Source: Polyangium sp. 15x6 (lineage in GTDB: Bacteria; Myxococcota_A; Polyangia; Polyangiales; Polyangiaceae). From it: a DNA stretch of 64,000 nt. The translations under genes and the position numbers were made by a program. This document shows, in pieces, positions 53,069-62,104 of the stretch (positions within the stretch are counted from its first letter, which is position 1; each line of letters opens with the position of its first letter). Below the pieces are notes generated by a model. The model was not told where the DNA came from. It saw only the letters and a list, made by a program, of their open reading frames with translations, and searched no databases. Location of the stretch: assembly GCF_029960785.1 (NCBI RefSeq), contig NZ_JASBQE010000050.1:1-64000 (forward strand). Reading direction: 5' to 3'.

Positions 53069-53085
53069 GCAAGGAGAAGGACGAC

Positions 53086-53679
53086 GTGAAGATGGGACAC
53101 TCGAAGGCGGGCGCGATGTTGTGCGGCGCCGTGGCCCTCGCCGGCGTGACGGCGTTCGGCTGCGGTAGCCAGGGTGGTGGCGGCGGCGGGGGCATCCAGC
53201 CGCAGCAGATGGCGGACGCGCTCTACGCCGTCATCGCGGCCGATCGCGCGACCTACGCGGGCCAGGTCGTCGATCGCCTCGTGAAGGAGAACGCGATCAA
53301 GGCGACCGAGCGGTTCAAGGAAGAGAAGACGCTCCCGCTGCCGGCGCAGATGCTGCGCATGGGAGCCGAGCACGCGCAGAAGACGAACTCGAACTTCTCC
53401 TACGCGCTCCTCTCGATGTGGCCGATCAACCAGCAGAACAAGGCCAAGACGGACGCCGAGAAGGCGGGCCTCAAGTTCGTCGCGGAGAACCCGGGCAAGA
53501 ACTACTACACGGAGGAGAAAATCGCGGACAAGACCTATTTCACCGCGGTTTATCCGGACAAGGCCGTCGCCGCCGCGTGCGCGAATTGCCACAACGAGCA
53601 CGCCGACAGCCCGCGCAAGGACTTCAAGGAAGGCGATCTCATGGGTGGCCTCGTGATCCGCATTCCCGTGAACAAGTAA
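53086..53679 (+). CDS. Tll0287/DUF3365-like heme lipoprotein
   Basis: 197 aa from GTG 53086 (AAGG 5 nt upstream); ATG 53092 is the alternative. The lipobox is AFGC (Cys near 24). The mature part has helices and an alpha/beta sensor-like fold typical of the Tll0287/DUF3365 family (NFSYALLSMWPINQQNK; KTYFTAVYPDKAV) and one c-type heme site CANCHNEHADS. The family is known from cyanobacterial and sensory heme proteins. It lies 17 nt after the multiheme gene, so it belongs to the same operon and probably takes or senses electrons from the cytochrome. Confidence 0.8.
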   Translation: MKMGHSKAGAMLCGAVALAGVTAFGCGSQGGGGGGGIQPQQMADALYAVIAADRATYAGQVVDRLVKENAIKATERFKEEKTLPLPAQMLRMGAEHAQKTNSNFSYALLSMWPINQQNKAKTDAEKAGLKFVAENPGKNYYTEEKIADKTYFTAVYPDKAVAAACANCHNEHADSPRKDFKEGDLMGGLVIRIPVNK

Positions 53680-53682
53680 CGC

Positions 53683-53713
53683 CTCGGCCGGGGGGGCCGA
53701 GCGGGGGGGTTTT
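53683..53713. terminator. Bidirectional terminator after the electron-transfer operon
   Basis: CTCGGCC (53683-53689) pairs with GGCCGAG (53695-53701) over a 5-nt loop, followed by a G-run and TTTT (53710-53713). It lies between two convergent genes and would stop transcripts from both. Confidence 0.6.
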
Positions 53714-54953
53714 ACTTATCGGCCGGAGCCGGCGCCGAAGGCGCGGCAGGCGCAGCGGACGGCGTCGTCTCGGGGGATTGCGGCGCGTCGGGGGACGCGG
53801 AGGTATCCGCGGGCGGCGGCGGAGGCGGGGGCAGGGCCTTGGGCGGCTCGGCGAAGAAGGGCTCGGGCGCGGACGCGAGGCGGAGGAGCGTGGGCGTCTT
53901 CGTGAAGACCTCGGCCGTGTAGGCCTCGGCGCCCTCGACGGTCTCGCCGGCGTTCAGCGTGGTGTGCACGCGGTAGAGGCCCGGGCGCGGGAACGTGCCG
54001 CGCGGGCAGACCTCGTGGAGCAGGATGGTGAACGAGGTCGAGGCGCCGGGCTTCAAGCTCCGGAACGCGTCGCGCGGCAGCCCGCGCGGCGGATCGCCGA
54101 GGCAACTCTTCGTGTGCCCGTAAGGCCCGTCGACGCGGAACGAGAGCATCCACGGCCGCAGCGCCACGAAGATCGGCCGGAGCCCCGCGTTTTTCGCGGT
54201 CACCGTCAGCGAGACCCCGTTCGGCGCGGCCACGTCCTTCCACGCGTCGGCCGTGATTTCGAGCTTGCCGGCGCGCTCGTCGACGATCGGCGCGGTCGCG
54301 GCCGGCTTGCCGTCCGCAGGCTTCGTTCCGTTCGTGCTGCCGTTCGTGGCCTGCAGCGGCGGAGGCGGGCTCTCGCCGAGCACGATCGCGGGCGCGACGA
54401 TCTGCGGCTGCGGAGCGACCGTGGGCTCGCGCTCGGTGCTCTCGGCGGCGAAGGGCGGCTCGGGCGGCTTCTTCGAGGTCTTCTTCGGCGGATCCCAGCC
54501 GAGGCGCGCGTGCAACGTGACGCCCGGCCGGAGCGCGTCCGCGGCCTTGCCGAAGCAGAAGAGCCGCGGCTCGAAGGGCTCGACGTACGACTGCCCCGGG
54601 CCGAGCAGAAGCGCGCGGCTCTCGGGGAAGCTCGACGGCTTGAGCGCCTTCGGCAGCTCGCACGTCGTGGGCTTCTTCTCGCCTTCGATCTCGATCTCGA
54701 ACCGGAGCAGCCGCGGATCGGCGGGCACGCGCAAGGGGACCGTGCCCTCGTTGTCGATCCGCATCGTCCACGGCCCCGTCATCGTCGGCGCGACGATCCA
54801 GAGGCGCGCTTGCGCGGGCGGGAGCGGCGGCGGCTCGGGCGCTTTCTGGGCCTTCGCGGGCTTCGCGGGCGGCGCCGCGTGGGCGCTCGGCAAGACGAGG
54901 CTCGAGAGGCAGAACAGCGAGGCGAGGAGGGAAGCGCGCGAGGGTCGTATCAA
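53712..54953 (-). CDS. Secreted protein of unknown function, possibly surface or wall-associated
   Basis: 413 aa from TTG 54953, preceded by GGAG with a 6-nt gap; upstream ATGs fall in or before thiE. A signal peptide ([19 protein letters not shown]) is followed by a Pro/Lys-rich stretch and beta-rich segments ([42 protein letters not shown]) with paired Cys in a middle part ([29 protein letters not shown]). A long Pro/Ala tail ends it. Two segments (about 40-110 and 260-350) have the same strand order and might be repeats of one fold, of an immunoglobulin-like kind. I do not recognise the family. Confidence 0.6.
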   Translation of the reverse strand: MIRPSRASLLASLFCLSSLVLPSAHAAPPAKPAKAQKAPEPPPLPPAQARLWIVAPTMTGPWTMRIDNEGTVPLRVPADPRLLRFEIEIEGEKKPTTCELPKALKPSSFPESRALLLGPGQSYVEPFEPRLFCFGKAADALRPGVTLHARLGWDPPKKTSKKPPEPPFAAESTEREPTVAPQPQIVAPAIVLGESPPPPLQATNGSTNGTKPADGKPAATAPIVDERAGKLEITADAWKDVAAPNGVSLTVTAKNAGLRPIFVALRPWMLSFRVDGPYGHTKSCLGDPPRGLPRDAFRSLKPGASTSFTILLHEVCPRGTFPRPGLYRVHTTLNAGETVEGAEAYTAEVFTKTPTLLRLASAPEPFFAEPPKALPPPPPPPADTSASPDAPQSPETTPSAAPAAPSAPAPADK

Positions 54954-55023
54954 CGGGAGCTCCGGCGTCGGTCGAGAGGCGGCTTTCCGCTTTCCTTCCG
55001 AGGGCGTCAACCTTAGCGTACAA

Positions 55024-55722
55024 ATGAGCGCCCGCATGCGAGGTCTGTACGCCATCGTGGACACCGCCGCGCTCGACCGGCGCGGAATCGACGTCGTCGC
55101 CTTCGCCGAGGCGGTGCTCGCCGCCCGCCCCGCCGCGATCCAGCTCCGCGACAAAACCTCGGGCGTGCGGCGCACGCTCGCGCTCCTCGCCGAGCTCACG
55201 AAGCTCGCCGCGCGCGCCTCCGTCCCGCTCTACGCGAACGATCGGCCCGACCTCGCGCTGCTCACGGGCTGCCCGGGGATCCATGTAGGTCAAACGGATC
55301 TGCCCGTACCGCTCGTGCGCGCGCTCGCGGCGCGGACGGGCGCGTCGTTCACCGTGGGACTGTCGACGTACGACGAGGCTCAAATCGAAGCCGGCATCGC
55401 CGACGGCGCGGACTACCTCGGCATCGGTCCAGTCTTTGGGACACAAAACAAAGACGACGCCGAGCCGCCGATCGGCCTTTCGCGCCTCGCGGCCCTCGCC
55501 GAGCACGCGCGCTCGCTCGGGTATGCGCGTCCGCTCGTAGCGATCGGCGGGATCACGCTGGAGAACGCGGCCGCGGTGGGCGCCGTCGTCGACGGCGCGG
55601 CGGTCATCGGCGCGCTCTTGCCGATCGCGAGCGGGGACGCGGGGCTCGCCGAGGCGACGGGGCGCGCGCGGACGCTGCACGAGGCGATCCTCGGCACGAC
55701 GCCCCGAACGGAGAACGCATGA
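55024..55722 (+). CDS. thiE: Thiamine phosphate synthase
   Basis: 232 aa from ATG 55024 (ATG 55036 also possible). It is a TIM barrel with all family signatures: LYAIVD, IQLRDK (phosphate/diphosphate site), [41 protein letters not shown] and VAIGGI. It joins the thiazole and pyrimidine halves into thiamine phosphate in the cytoplasm. Other thi genes are not in the window. It overlaps the next gene by ATGA. Confidence 0.92.
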   Translation: MSARMRGLYAIVDTAALDRRGIDVVAFAEAVLAARPAAIQLRDKTSGVRRTLALLAELTKLAARASVPLYANDRPDLALLTGCPGIHVGQTDLPVPLVRALAARTGASFTVGLSTYDEAQIEAGIADGADYLGIGPVFGTQNKDDAEPPIGLSRLAALAEHARSLGYARPLVAIGGITLENAAAVGAVVDGAAVIGALLPIASGDAGLAEATGRARTLHEAILGTTPRTENA

Positions 55723-56345
55723 GCCTCGTCGCCATCGCCCTCACGGCCGCCGTGGCCGCGTCCCTCGGCTACCTCGCGAGCCGGCGCCGCGAGAGCGCGC
55801 GCGAACTCGAAGGTCCGGACGAGACCAAGGCGCTGGGCGACAAGAAGAAGCCTCGCGCGCTGAAGGCGCCCGCGCCCGCCGATCCGCTCGAGGGGCTCGC
55901 GTTCGCGCTCGGCGACGTCGTCTCCGCGGAGGGCGACGAGCGCTGGCTCGCGGGCGCGATCGTGGCGCGGGAGCAAGCGCTCGCCGCCGTGATCTTCGTG
56001 GCGCCCGAGGGCCTCGCGCACCACGCCGTGGCGCTCTTCCCGGCGGCCGCGCGCACGGCCCTCTGGCTCAGCCCGGAGGCCGTGGACACCCCGCCCGAGC
56101 CGCCGGGGACGCTCGAAATCCGAGGCATGGCGATGCAACGCCGGAGCCGTTTGCCCGTGACGTTCGAGCGTCTCGGCCAGGGCGCGCCGACGGTCGGCCC
56201 GTCGGGCATCCTCGCCATGTACGAGGCAGGCGGCCGCGAGGTCGCGCTCGTCGTCACGAGCGAAGGCAAGTCCCTCGCGTGGGCCGGTCGCCGCCTCGAC
56301 GAAGGCGAGTACGACCGCATGGGCCGCGTGGGCGACGAGGGCTGA
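55719..56345 (+). CDS. Membrane-anchored protein of unknown function, coupled to thiE
   Basis: 208 aa. The start overlaps the thiE stop (ATGA). One N-terminal helix ([17 protein letters not shown]) is followed by a basic linker and a domain with [42 protein letters not shown] and [22 protein letters not shown]. The strand pattern suggests a small beta-domain in the cytoplasm or periplasm. No catalytic motif is seen, and I do not recognise the family. Translational coupling suggests a shared condition rather than a proven thiamine role. Confidence 0.65.
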   Translation: MSLVAIALTAAVAASLGYLASRRRESARELEGPDETKALGDKKKPRALKAPAPADPLEGLAFALGDVVSAEGDERWLAGAIVAREQALAAVIFVAPEGLAHHAVALFPAAARTALWLSPEAVDTPPEPPGTLEIRGMAMQRRSRLPVTFERLGQGAPTVGPSGILAMYEAGGREVALVVTSEGKSLAWAGRRLDEGEYDRMGRVGDEG

Positions 56346-57344
56346 TCAAGGCATCGCGTCGCGCAGCTCCGACACGAGCTGGATGATCGACAGGTTCGGC
56401 GACGCGTTCCGCTCGAGGTAGCCGATCGTGCGGAGCACGAACTCGTAGCGCCGGGCGTCGATCACGGACGCGCGCGGATCACTCGCCGCGCGACCACGCG
56501 CCGAACGGGCGAGCGCCGCGCCGAGGGCGCGCAGGTCGTCGCGCAGCCGCTCCTTGTCCTTCGTGTCGAGCGCCTCCGCGAGCGCCACCGCCGGCCCGAG
56601 ATCCGGCGCCGCCACGGCCGAGAGCATCGACGTGACGAACTCGTCGCGCGCCGCCGTGCGCTCGGCGTCGGCGAGAGCGAGCGCCGCGGCCGCGCTCCCG
56701 GCGGCGAGCTCGATCGCGAGATCCTGCTGGCCCGCGGGCATCCCGTTCGCATCGAGGATCTTGTGCAGCACGGCGTCCGAGAGCGGCCCGAAGCGGATCT
56801 TCAGCGTGCGGGATCGGATCGTGTCGAGCATGCGATCCGGCCGCGACGTGAGCAGCACGAAGTGCGTCCCTTGCCGCGGCTCTTCCAGCGTCTTGAGCAG
56901 CGCGTTCGCGGCTTGCACCGTGATCTCCTCGGCCCTTCGGATGATGAAGATCCGCGCGCGGCCCTCGTGGGGCGGGTAGGAGGCGTGGGGGAGCACGATG
57001 CGGCGCACCTGCTCCACCGAGATCCCTTGCACCTCCTCGGAGCTCTTGCCGAGCGTCGCCGCCGGGTAGAGCCCGCGCTCGACGAGGATCACGTCCGGGT
57101 GCTTCGGCACCTCGGGGCGGTCGGCCCCGAGCGTCACGGCGCGCTGGCAGGCGTCGCATCGCCCGCAGCCGAGCTTGTCGCCGCCGGTGCACACGAGCGC
57201 CTGCGCCAGCGCGAAGGCGGCCATCTCCTTGCCCACGCCGTCGGGCCCTTCGAAGCGGTAGGCGTGGTGGACACGCCCGCTCTCGAGGGCCCGCACGAGG
57301 GTCCGGATGGCCTCGTCCTGGCCGAGGATGCGCGAAAACGGCAC
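56346..57344 (-). CDS. holB: DNA polymerase III subunit delta'
   Basis: 332 aa from GTG 57344. It is an AAA+ clamp-loader subunit: HAYRFEGPDGVGKEMAAFA (the P-loop-like site with Glu after Lys), a zinc module with CGRCDACQ, RIFIIRRAEEITVQAANALLKTLEEP (sensor 1 region) and FVLLTSRPDRMLDTIRSRT with the SRC/SRT arginine finger-like motif. It helps load the sliding clamp with DnaX and HolA. It is divergent from the FG-GAP/PQQ-like gene. Confidence 0.88.
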   Translation of the reverse strand: MPFSRILGQDEAIRTLVRALESGRVHHAYRFEGPDGVGKEMAAFALAQALVCTGGDKLGCGRCDACQRAVTLGADRPEVPKHPDVILVERGLYPAATLGKSSEEVQGISVEQVRRIVLPHASYPPHEGRARIFIIRRAEEITVQAANALLKTLEEPRQGTHFVLLTSRPDRMLDTIRSRTLKIRFGPLSDAVLHKILDANGMPAGQQDLAIELAAGSAAAALALADAERTAARDEFVTSMLSAVAAPDLGPAVALAEALDTKDKERLRDDLRALGAALARSARGRAASDPRASVIDARRYEFVLRTIGYLERNASPNLSIIQLVSELRDAMP

Positions 57345-57454
57345 GCGCGAGGCCTAGCACGGAGCCCCGCCGCGTTGAAGTGCCCTCGCACGGCGCGCTT
57401 GAATGTGGAAGGCCCGCCAAACAACCAAGATCCACCCATTTGAAGGGAGGAGTC

Positions 57455-60400
57455 ATGCGCTGCTCGTCTCGTGCTGCCTTGCTCGGCGCGCTCGTCGTTC
57501 TCGCGGGGGGACTTTCGCCTGGCCGCGCCGAAGCCGATACCTGGCCCGTCTCGCGCCATGACGCCGCGCGTACCGGCGCATCGGCGGGAAACGTGCCGGT
57601 GGTCGAGCCCGTCGTCACCTGGCGCGCGTACATGGGCGGCCGCCCGACGGGCCGCGTCGCGCGCTTCGGCCTCGACCATGTCTCGCAGTTCGTCGTGGCC
57701 GCCGGCGGTCGCTTCATCGCCAAGCACGGCGTCTCGGGGGCGACGCTCTGGAAGAGCGACATCCTCGGCATCGGCGCGGTCGAGGCCTTCACCGATCTCG
57801 ACGGCGATGGCGGGAGCGAGGTCGTGGTCCGCACCGACACACGCGCACACGTCCTCGACGGCGCGACGGGCAAGCTCCTCTGGAGCTCGCCGCTCGGCGA
57901 GTTCCGCTCGCCCGCGGCCGTCCGCGTGACCGATCTCGACGGCGATGGTTTGTCCGACGTTTACATCGACGAATGCTCGGGTTGCGCGACGCCCGGCACC
58001 ATGACGGCGGGCGCTTTCTCGTTCGCGGGCGGGTTTGGCACGGGCGGCGCGCTCTGGATGCGCCCGGCGAATGCGTCGCCGCCGCCCTCGCACACCGGCA
58101 CGGACACGATCCTCGACCTCGACGACGATGGTTTGCCCGAGATCGTGCTCACCTCGCCCTCCGAGATCGTGATCGTGAGCGGCAAGGACGGCCAGACCGT
58201 GACCACGGTCGGGGTGCCCGGCGCCTCGGACAAACCTTTCTCGCAGGCGTATGCGCTCGCGGCCGAGATCGACGGTTTGCCGGGCAAGGAGCTCGTCGTC
58301 GTGCAACCGCACGGCCAGGTCGCGGCGAAGGTCGGCCCGCCGGGGATCACGGTGTTCAAATTCGATCCGCAGACGAAGGCCGGGACGTTGCTCTTCCAGC
58401 GGAAGAGCGCCGGATACGACGCCGAAATGGTCGCGCTCGCCGACGTCGCCAAGGACCTCGACGGCGACGGTATCGACGAGCTCGTCTTCTCGCACCGCGC
58501 GACCGCCGCGTCCCCGTTCACCACCGAGATCCTGAAGGGCGCGGCGGGCACGACCGTCGCCGTGCTCCCGGGCGCGCGCTTCGAAGGCGCCGCCGACCTC
58601 GACGCGACGGCCGGCGCGGAGCTCGTCACCGCGACCGCGGCGGGTCTCTCGGTCCACCATTTCGACGGCAATGCCCTCTCGTCCCTGGCCGGCCCGATTC
58701 CCGGCGTGCGCGCCCATTCGATGCCCGACCCGGCGCGCGGGCAGAGGGGCCCGCTCGAGCTTCGCCTCGCCGTGCTCCCGCGGCCGGGACAAACCCCGGC
58801 GCTCCTCGTCGGCAGGCCCAAATCCGATCTGCCCTACGAGGCCCTCCCGATTCCGCAGACCTTCCGGGACATCCAGGGATACGCGGTCGGCGCCTCGGGC
58901 GCGACGAAGATCGGCGAGCACGTCCCGCTCGTCGGCGACGTGACCGGCGTCTTCGGGGCCGATTTCTCCACGCGGCCGTATCCGCAGGTCGCCGTCGGCA
59001 CGACCGCGGGCACGATCGTCGTGCTCGGACAAACCCTGCAGGGGACGAACGGCATCGTATTCTGGGGCGGCAAGGCGACCGGCTCGCTCGTCGGCGGCGG
59101 GATGCAGCCGAGAGGGGGCGCCGTGGGCGGGCCGCTCGTCGGGAGCGACGACCTCGGGCCGTTCGTGGTCCTGCCGGGCTCGCCGCTCGGCCTCTACGTC
59201 GGCGACGCGCGCTTCGCCTCGCTCATCGTCCCTCCGCTGCCGCGCTTCATTCAGCCCGGCATGCAGGCGGCGAGCATCGTGGACCTCGATTCGCTCGGGA
59301 TGGCCGTCATCGGCGTGGAAGGCAGCGCCCTCGTGGCGCGGCGCTCCGAGGACGGCGCCTCCCTCGGCGCCGTCGACCTCGGCCCCGGCGCGCCTCACGG
59401 CACGCCCTTGCCGCTCCGCGTGCAGGGCCAGAGCGCCCCGCGCGTCGGCCTCGACTGGCGCATCGAGGGCGTGCAGATCGTCCAGTCCGCCGTCGATTTC
59501 ACCACCGGCAGCCTCGTTTGGCAGGGCGAACCATTGCCCTACGGCGGCTTCTTCGGATCGGGCGTCGGCGACCTCGATGGCGACGGTACGGACGCGTGGT
59601 ATTCGATGAACGACGGCTTGAACGCGCGCGACGCCGCGACGGGCCTCGTCACCACGACGCCGGGCAATTACATGTGGTATGCGCTCCCCATGGTCGCCTC
59701 GTTCCAGGGCGGGCCCGGGCCCGAGCTCCTGCTCCAGGCGGGCGGGGCCGCGCCGCGGCTCCTCCAGGCGGACCTCGGCACCGCGTGGCAAGCGGAGAGC
59801 CCCGAGCAGGTCAATGGAATGGCCGGCGCGCGCGTGGTTTGCGGCAATGCCGCGCGGTTCGTCACGCCCGCCGTCCTCTCCCCCACGCTTCGCGCCTTCG
59901 ACGGCGCGACCGGCGCGCTCCTCGGCGCCCGCACGCTCGCTGGCGGCAGCGCGTTCCCCACCGTGGACGCGGCGCTCGCCGCGGGCAAGCGCCCCGGCGA
60001 GCTCTCGAACGTCTCCTCCGTCGCCTCGCTCGGCCCGGGCGGCCCCGCCATTCTCGCGGGCTCCTCGGACGGATACCTCTATGCCCTCGACGCCTGCACG
60101 CTCGATCTCCGCTGGTCGAAGTTCCTCGGCGGCTCGGTGGCGGAGCCCGTCGTGGGCGACACCGACGGCGACGGCGCGGACGAGATCATGGTGGGCGTCG
60201 CGGACGGCTACATCCACCATATCGACGTCCCCGGCTGCCTCGCGCCGAGCTCGATCATGTTTGGCGGGACAGACGATGGCCCGCCGTATGATGCGCCGCA
60301 CGTCGTCAAGCCCGGCGAGGCGGTCACGGTCGTGTTCGCACAGGTCCCCGAGGCGAAGAGCTACGAATACGCGCTCGTCGGCCCGGACGAGCAGGCCCTC

Positions 60401-61057
60401 TGGTCCCCGGCCTACAGGACCGCTTCCGGGACCTCGATTTCGCTCGACCTCACGGGCGCGCTCGCCGATCGCCCGTACCGCGTGGCCGTGCGCGCGATCG
60501 GCCCGAACGGCGCGAGCCCGGACGTCTTTTCGGGGCCCGTCGTCGTCGAGGACGGCAAGGCCCCCACGCTCGATGTCGCGGCGACGGTCGAGGGTACGAC
60601 CATGCACGTCGCCTTCGATGCCTCGGACGACCTCGCGCTCGACCACTGGCTCGTCCGCATGCACGAGGCGGCGGTCGAATCCTCGGAGGAGCTCTTCGTC
60701 GGGGAGGGGCTCTTCGATGGACTCACGGGCAAGGCCGAGCTCTCGATGACGCCCCCGCCCGCGCTCTTTGGCAAGAAGATCAAGGTGGTCGTCTCCGTGC
60801 TCGACTCCGGGGGCAATCCGGCGCTGACCACGATCAACGCTTCCGTTGATGACAAAGGCCAATTCACACACGTCGATCCGCCCGTGGTCCTGCATCCGGA
60901 TCCGCCGGTGAAACCCACGACGCCCGAGCCCCAAGCGTTCGGCGGCTGCGGCGCTTCGGGCCGAACGCCCGGCCCGTCCGCCCTCGTGGTGGCGCTCGGG
61001 CTCGGCCTCGGCGGTCTGTTCCGTCGCGCGCGGCGCGCCTCGACCAGGCGCCGCTGA
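57455..61057 (+). CDS. Large FG-GAP/PQQ-like beta-propeller MYXO-CTERM protein
   Basis: 1200 aa. ATG 57455 is set by GAAGGGAGGAGTC just before it. A signal peptide (ALLGALVVLAGG) is followed by many blade repeats with calcium-binding-like DLDGDG segments (FTDLDGDGGSEVVV; DLDGDGLSDVYID; DLDGDGIDELVF; DLDGDGTDAWYS; DTDGDGADEIMVG). PQQ-type outer-strand motifs occur (ATLWKSDILGI; LLWSSPLGE). Near 930-1050 there is a beta-sandwich (KSYEYALVGPDEQALWS). The tail has Cys (FGGCGASG), one membrane span and RRARRASTRRR, the MYXO-CTERM sorting type. It is expected on the cell surface. Function unknown, possibly adhesion or binding. Confidence 0.85.
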   Translation: MRCSSRAALLGALVVLAGGLSPGRAEADTWPVSRHDAARTGASAGNVPVVEPVVTWRAYMGGRPTGRVARFGLDHVSQFVVAAGGRFIAKHGVSGATLWKSDILGIGAVEAFTDLDGDGGSEVVVRTDTRAHVLDGATGKLLWSSPLGEFRSPAAVRVTDLDGDGLSDVYIDECSGCATPGTMTAGAFSFAGGFGTGGALWMRPANASPPPSHTGTDTILDLDDDGLPEIVLTSPSEIVIVSGKDGQTVTTVGVPGASDKPFSQAYALAAEIDGLPGKELVVVQPHGQVAAKVGPPGITVFKFDPQTKAGTLLFQRKSAGYDAEMVALADVAKDLDGDGIDELVFSHRATAASPFTTEILKGAAGTTVAVLPGARFEGAADLDATAGAELVTATAAGLSVHHFDGNALSSLAGPIPGVRAHSMPDPARGQRGPLELRLAVLPRPGQTPALLVGRPKSDLPYEALPIPQTFRDIQGYAVGASGATKIGEHVPLVGDVTGVFGADFSTRPYPQVAVGTTAGTIVVLGQTLQGTNGIVFWGGKATGSLVGGGMQPRGGAVGGPLVGSDDLGPFVVLPGSPLGLYVGDARFASLIVPPLPRFIQPGMQAASIVDLDSLGMAVIGVEGSALVARRSEDGASLGAVDLGPGAPHGTPLPLRVQGQSAPRVGLDWRIEGVQIVQSAVDFTTGSLVWQGEPLPYGGFFGSGVGDLDGDGTDAWYSMNDGLNARDAATGLVTTTPGNYMWYALPMVASFQGGPGPELLLQAGGAAPRLLQADLGTAWQAESPEQVNGMAGARVVCGNAARFVTPAVLSPTLRAFDGATGALLGARTLAGGSAFPTVDAALAAGKRPGELSNVSSVASLGPGGPAILAGSSDGYLYALDACTLDLRWSKFLGGSVAEPVVGDTDGDGADEIMVGVADGYIHHIDVPGCLAPSSIMFGGTDDGPPYDAPHVVKPGEAVTVVFAQVPEAKSYEYALVGPDEQALWSPAYRTASGTSISLDLTGALADRPYRVAVRAIGPNGASPDVFSGPVVVEDGKAPTLDVAATVEGTTMHVAFDASDDLALDHWLVRMHEAAVESSEELFVGEGLFDGLTGKAELSMTPPPALFGKKIKVVVSVLDSGGNPALTTINASVDDKGQFTHVDPPVVLHPDPPVKPTTPEPQAFGGCGASGRTPGPSALVVALGLGLGGLFRRARRASTRRR

Positions 61058-61201
61058 CGGGCCCATCCGCGCGTCCGTGCGCCCCGCCGCTGCGCAGGCG
61101 CTTCCCATCCGAATTCGTGGAACAGCGAGAGTCGAGAGGGAGGCGGGGACAATCCTCCCCGCCCATTCCACGAGACTCCCGCGTTGGCCTTTGCCGCCGC
61201 G

Positions 61202-61217
61202 TGGCACGGCGATGGCA
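61202..61217 (+). promoter_or_regulatory. Sigma-54-like -24/-12 promoter
   Basis: TGGCACG-N4-TGGCA at 61202-61217 matches the sigma-54 consensus TGGCACG-N4-TTGCA with one mismatch. The predicted start of transcription (about 61228) is 3 nt before the ATG at 61231, which would make the transcript nearly leaderless. A chance match in GC-rich DNA is possible. Confidence 0.3.
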
Positions 61218-61230
61218 GTGGACGGGGCGC

Positions 61231-61950
61231 ATGAACCGTAGCTCGAACGTGCTCTCGACCGGGTTTTCCGCGGCTCTCGCGGTTTCGGCGCTGGTCTTCC
61301 CGGTGAACGAGGCGAATGCCTTTCCGTGGTCTGGATTCGAGTGGACCTTGAAGGACAGCGGCGATACGCCGGTCGGACCCGGCCCGAACCCGTTCTCGGG
61401 GGCCAACGTCTTCGTCGACGCGCAAAACCGCCTGCACATGCTCATCGAGGACGAGGACGGCGACGGTGTCTGGTCGTGCTCCGAGATCATCTCGACACGC
61501 GCCGTCGGATTCGGCACGTACACGATGACCCTGGAGACGCCGATCCGGCAATTCCACAACCAGGCGGTCCTCGGCTTCTTCACCTGGAGCGACCAGGGTA
61601 CCACGAATACGGAGCTCGACGTGGAGATCGCACGATTCCAGGGCACGAACGCGAACGATCCGAGGCTCGTGCACTCGGTGCAGCCGCGCAGCTCGCATTA
61701 CCCGGTCCCCACCACCTGGACCGGCGCGTCGTTCCACCAGTTCATCTGGACGAGCGCGCGTGTCAACTTCACGAGCCGCCCCCTCGCCGGCGCGGGGACG
61801 TCCATTACCTCCCGAATCAACAATCCGCCGCGGCCGCTCGCCACGACGAACCTTCGCATCAATTTCTGGCTGCGCGCCGGCACGGCGCCCGCTGGGGCCA
61901 CGGGCCCGCTCGAGGTCATCATCCGGAACGTGACCTACACCCCGTCCTGA
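61231..61950 (+). CDS. GH16-like secreted protein
   Basis: 239 aa from ATG 61231. A signal peptide (AALAVSALVFPVNEANA) precedes a concanavalin A-like fold of glycoside hydrolase family 16: FSGANVFVDAQNRLHMLI, SRAVGFGTYTMTLET-like strand, and TNTELDVEIARF, whose ELDVE matches the GH16 catalytic pair (Glu-x-Asp-x-Glu). This could cleave beta-1,3/1,4-glucans, such as fungal or algal wall material, outside the cell. The family usually has a longer catalytic domain, so a trimmed or divergent substrate loop is likely. Confidence 0.75.
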   Translation: MNRSSNVLSTGFSAALAVSALVFPVNEANAFPWSGFEWTLKDSGDTPVGPGPNPFSGANVFVDAQNRLHMLIEDEDGDGVWSCSEIISTRAVGFGTYTMTLETPIRQFHNQAVLGFFTWSDQGTTNTELDVEIARFQGTNANDPRLVHSVQPRSSHYPVPTTWTGASFHQFIWTSARVNFTSRPLAGAGTSITSRINNPPRPLATTNLRINFWLRAGTAPAGATGPLEVIIRNVTYTPS

Positions 61951-61997
61951 CGTTCCCCGCCGGAATTGTAAAGAAGTTCGTGCCTGCCCGGCGCGCG

Positions 61998-62026
61998 TTG
62001 ACAGCCTGCGCCGGGCGCCGCAAGCT
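61998..62026 (+). promoter_or_regulatory. Candidate sigma-70 promoter of the Spy/CpxP-like gene
   Basis: TTGACA (61998-62003) is a perfect -35 box. With a 17-bp spacer the -10 position is CAAGCT (62021-62026), which is poor. It lies 79 nt before the start codon at 62105. Confidence 0.3.
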
Positions 62027-62104
62027 CCTCCCACGGCGCGAGGCATGAGGCCCGCGCTCGAAACACCCGCCGGGCGCGCTGAGCCCCGGCGAGGAGGAGT
62101 GAAC

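Noticed and set aside
57134-61207. 1357-codon - strand frame opposite the FG-GAP protein
   Set aside because: Composition dominated by Arg/Gly/Ala/Asp from high-GC antisense reading; no recognisable motif, while the + strand has signal peptide, blades and sorting tail.
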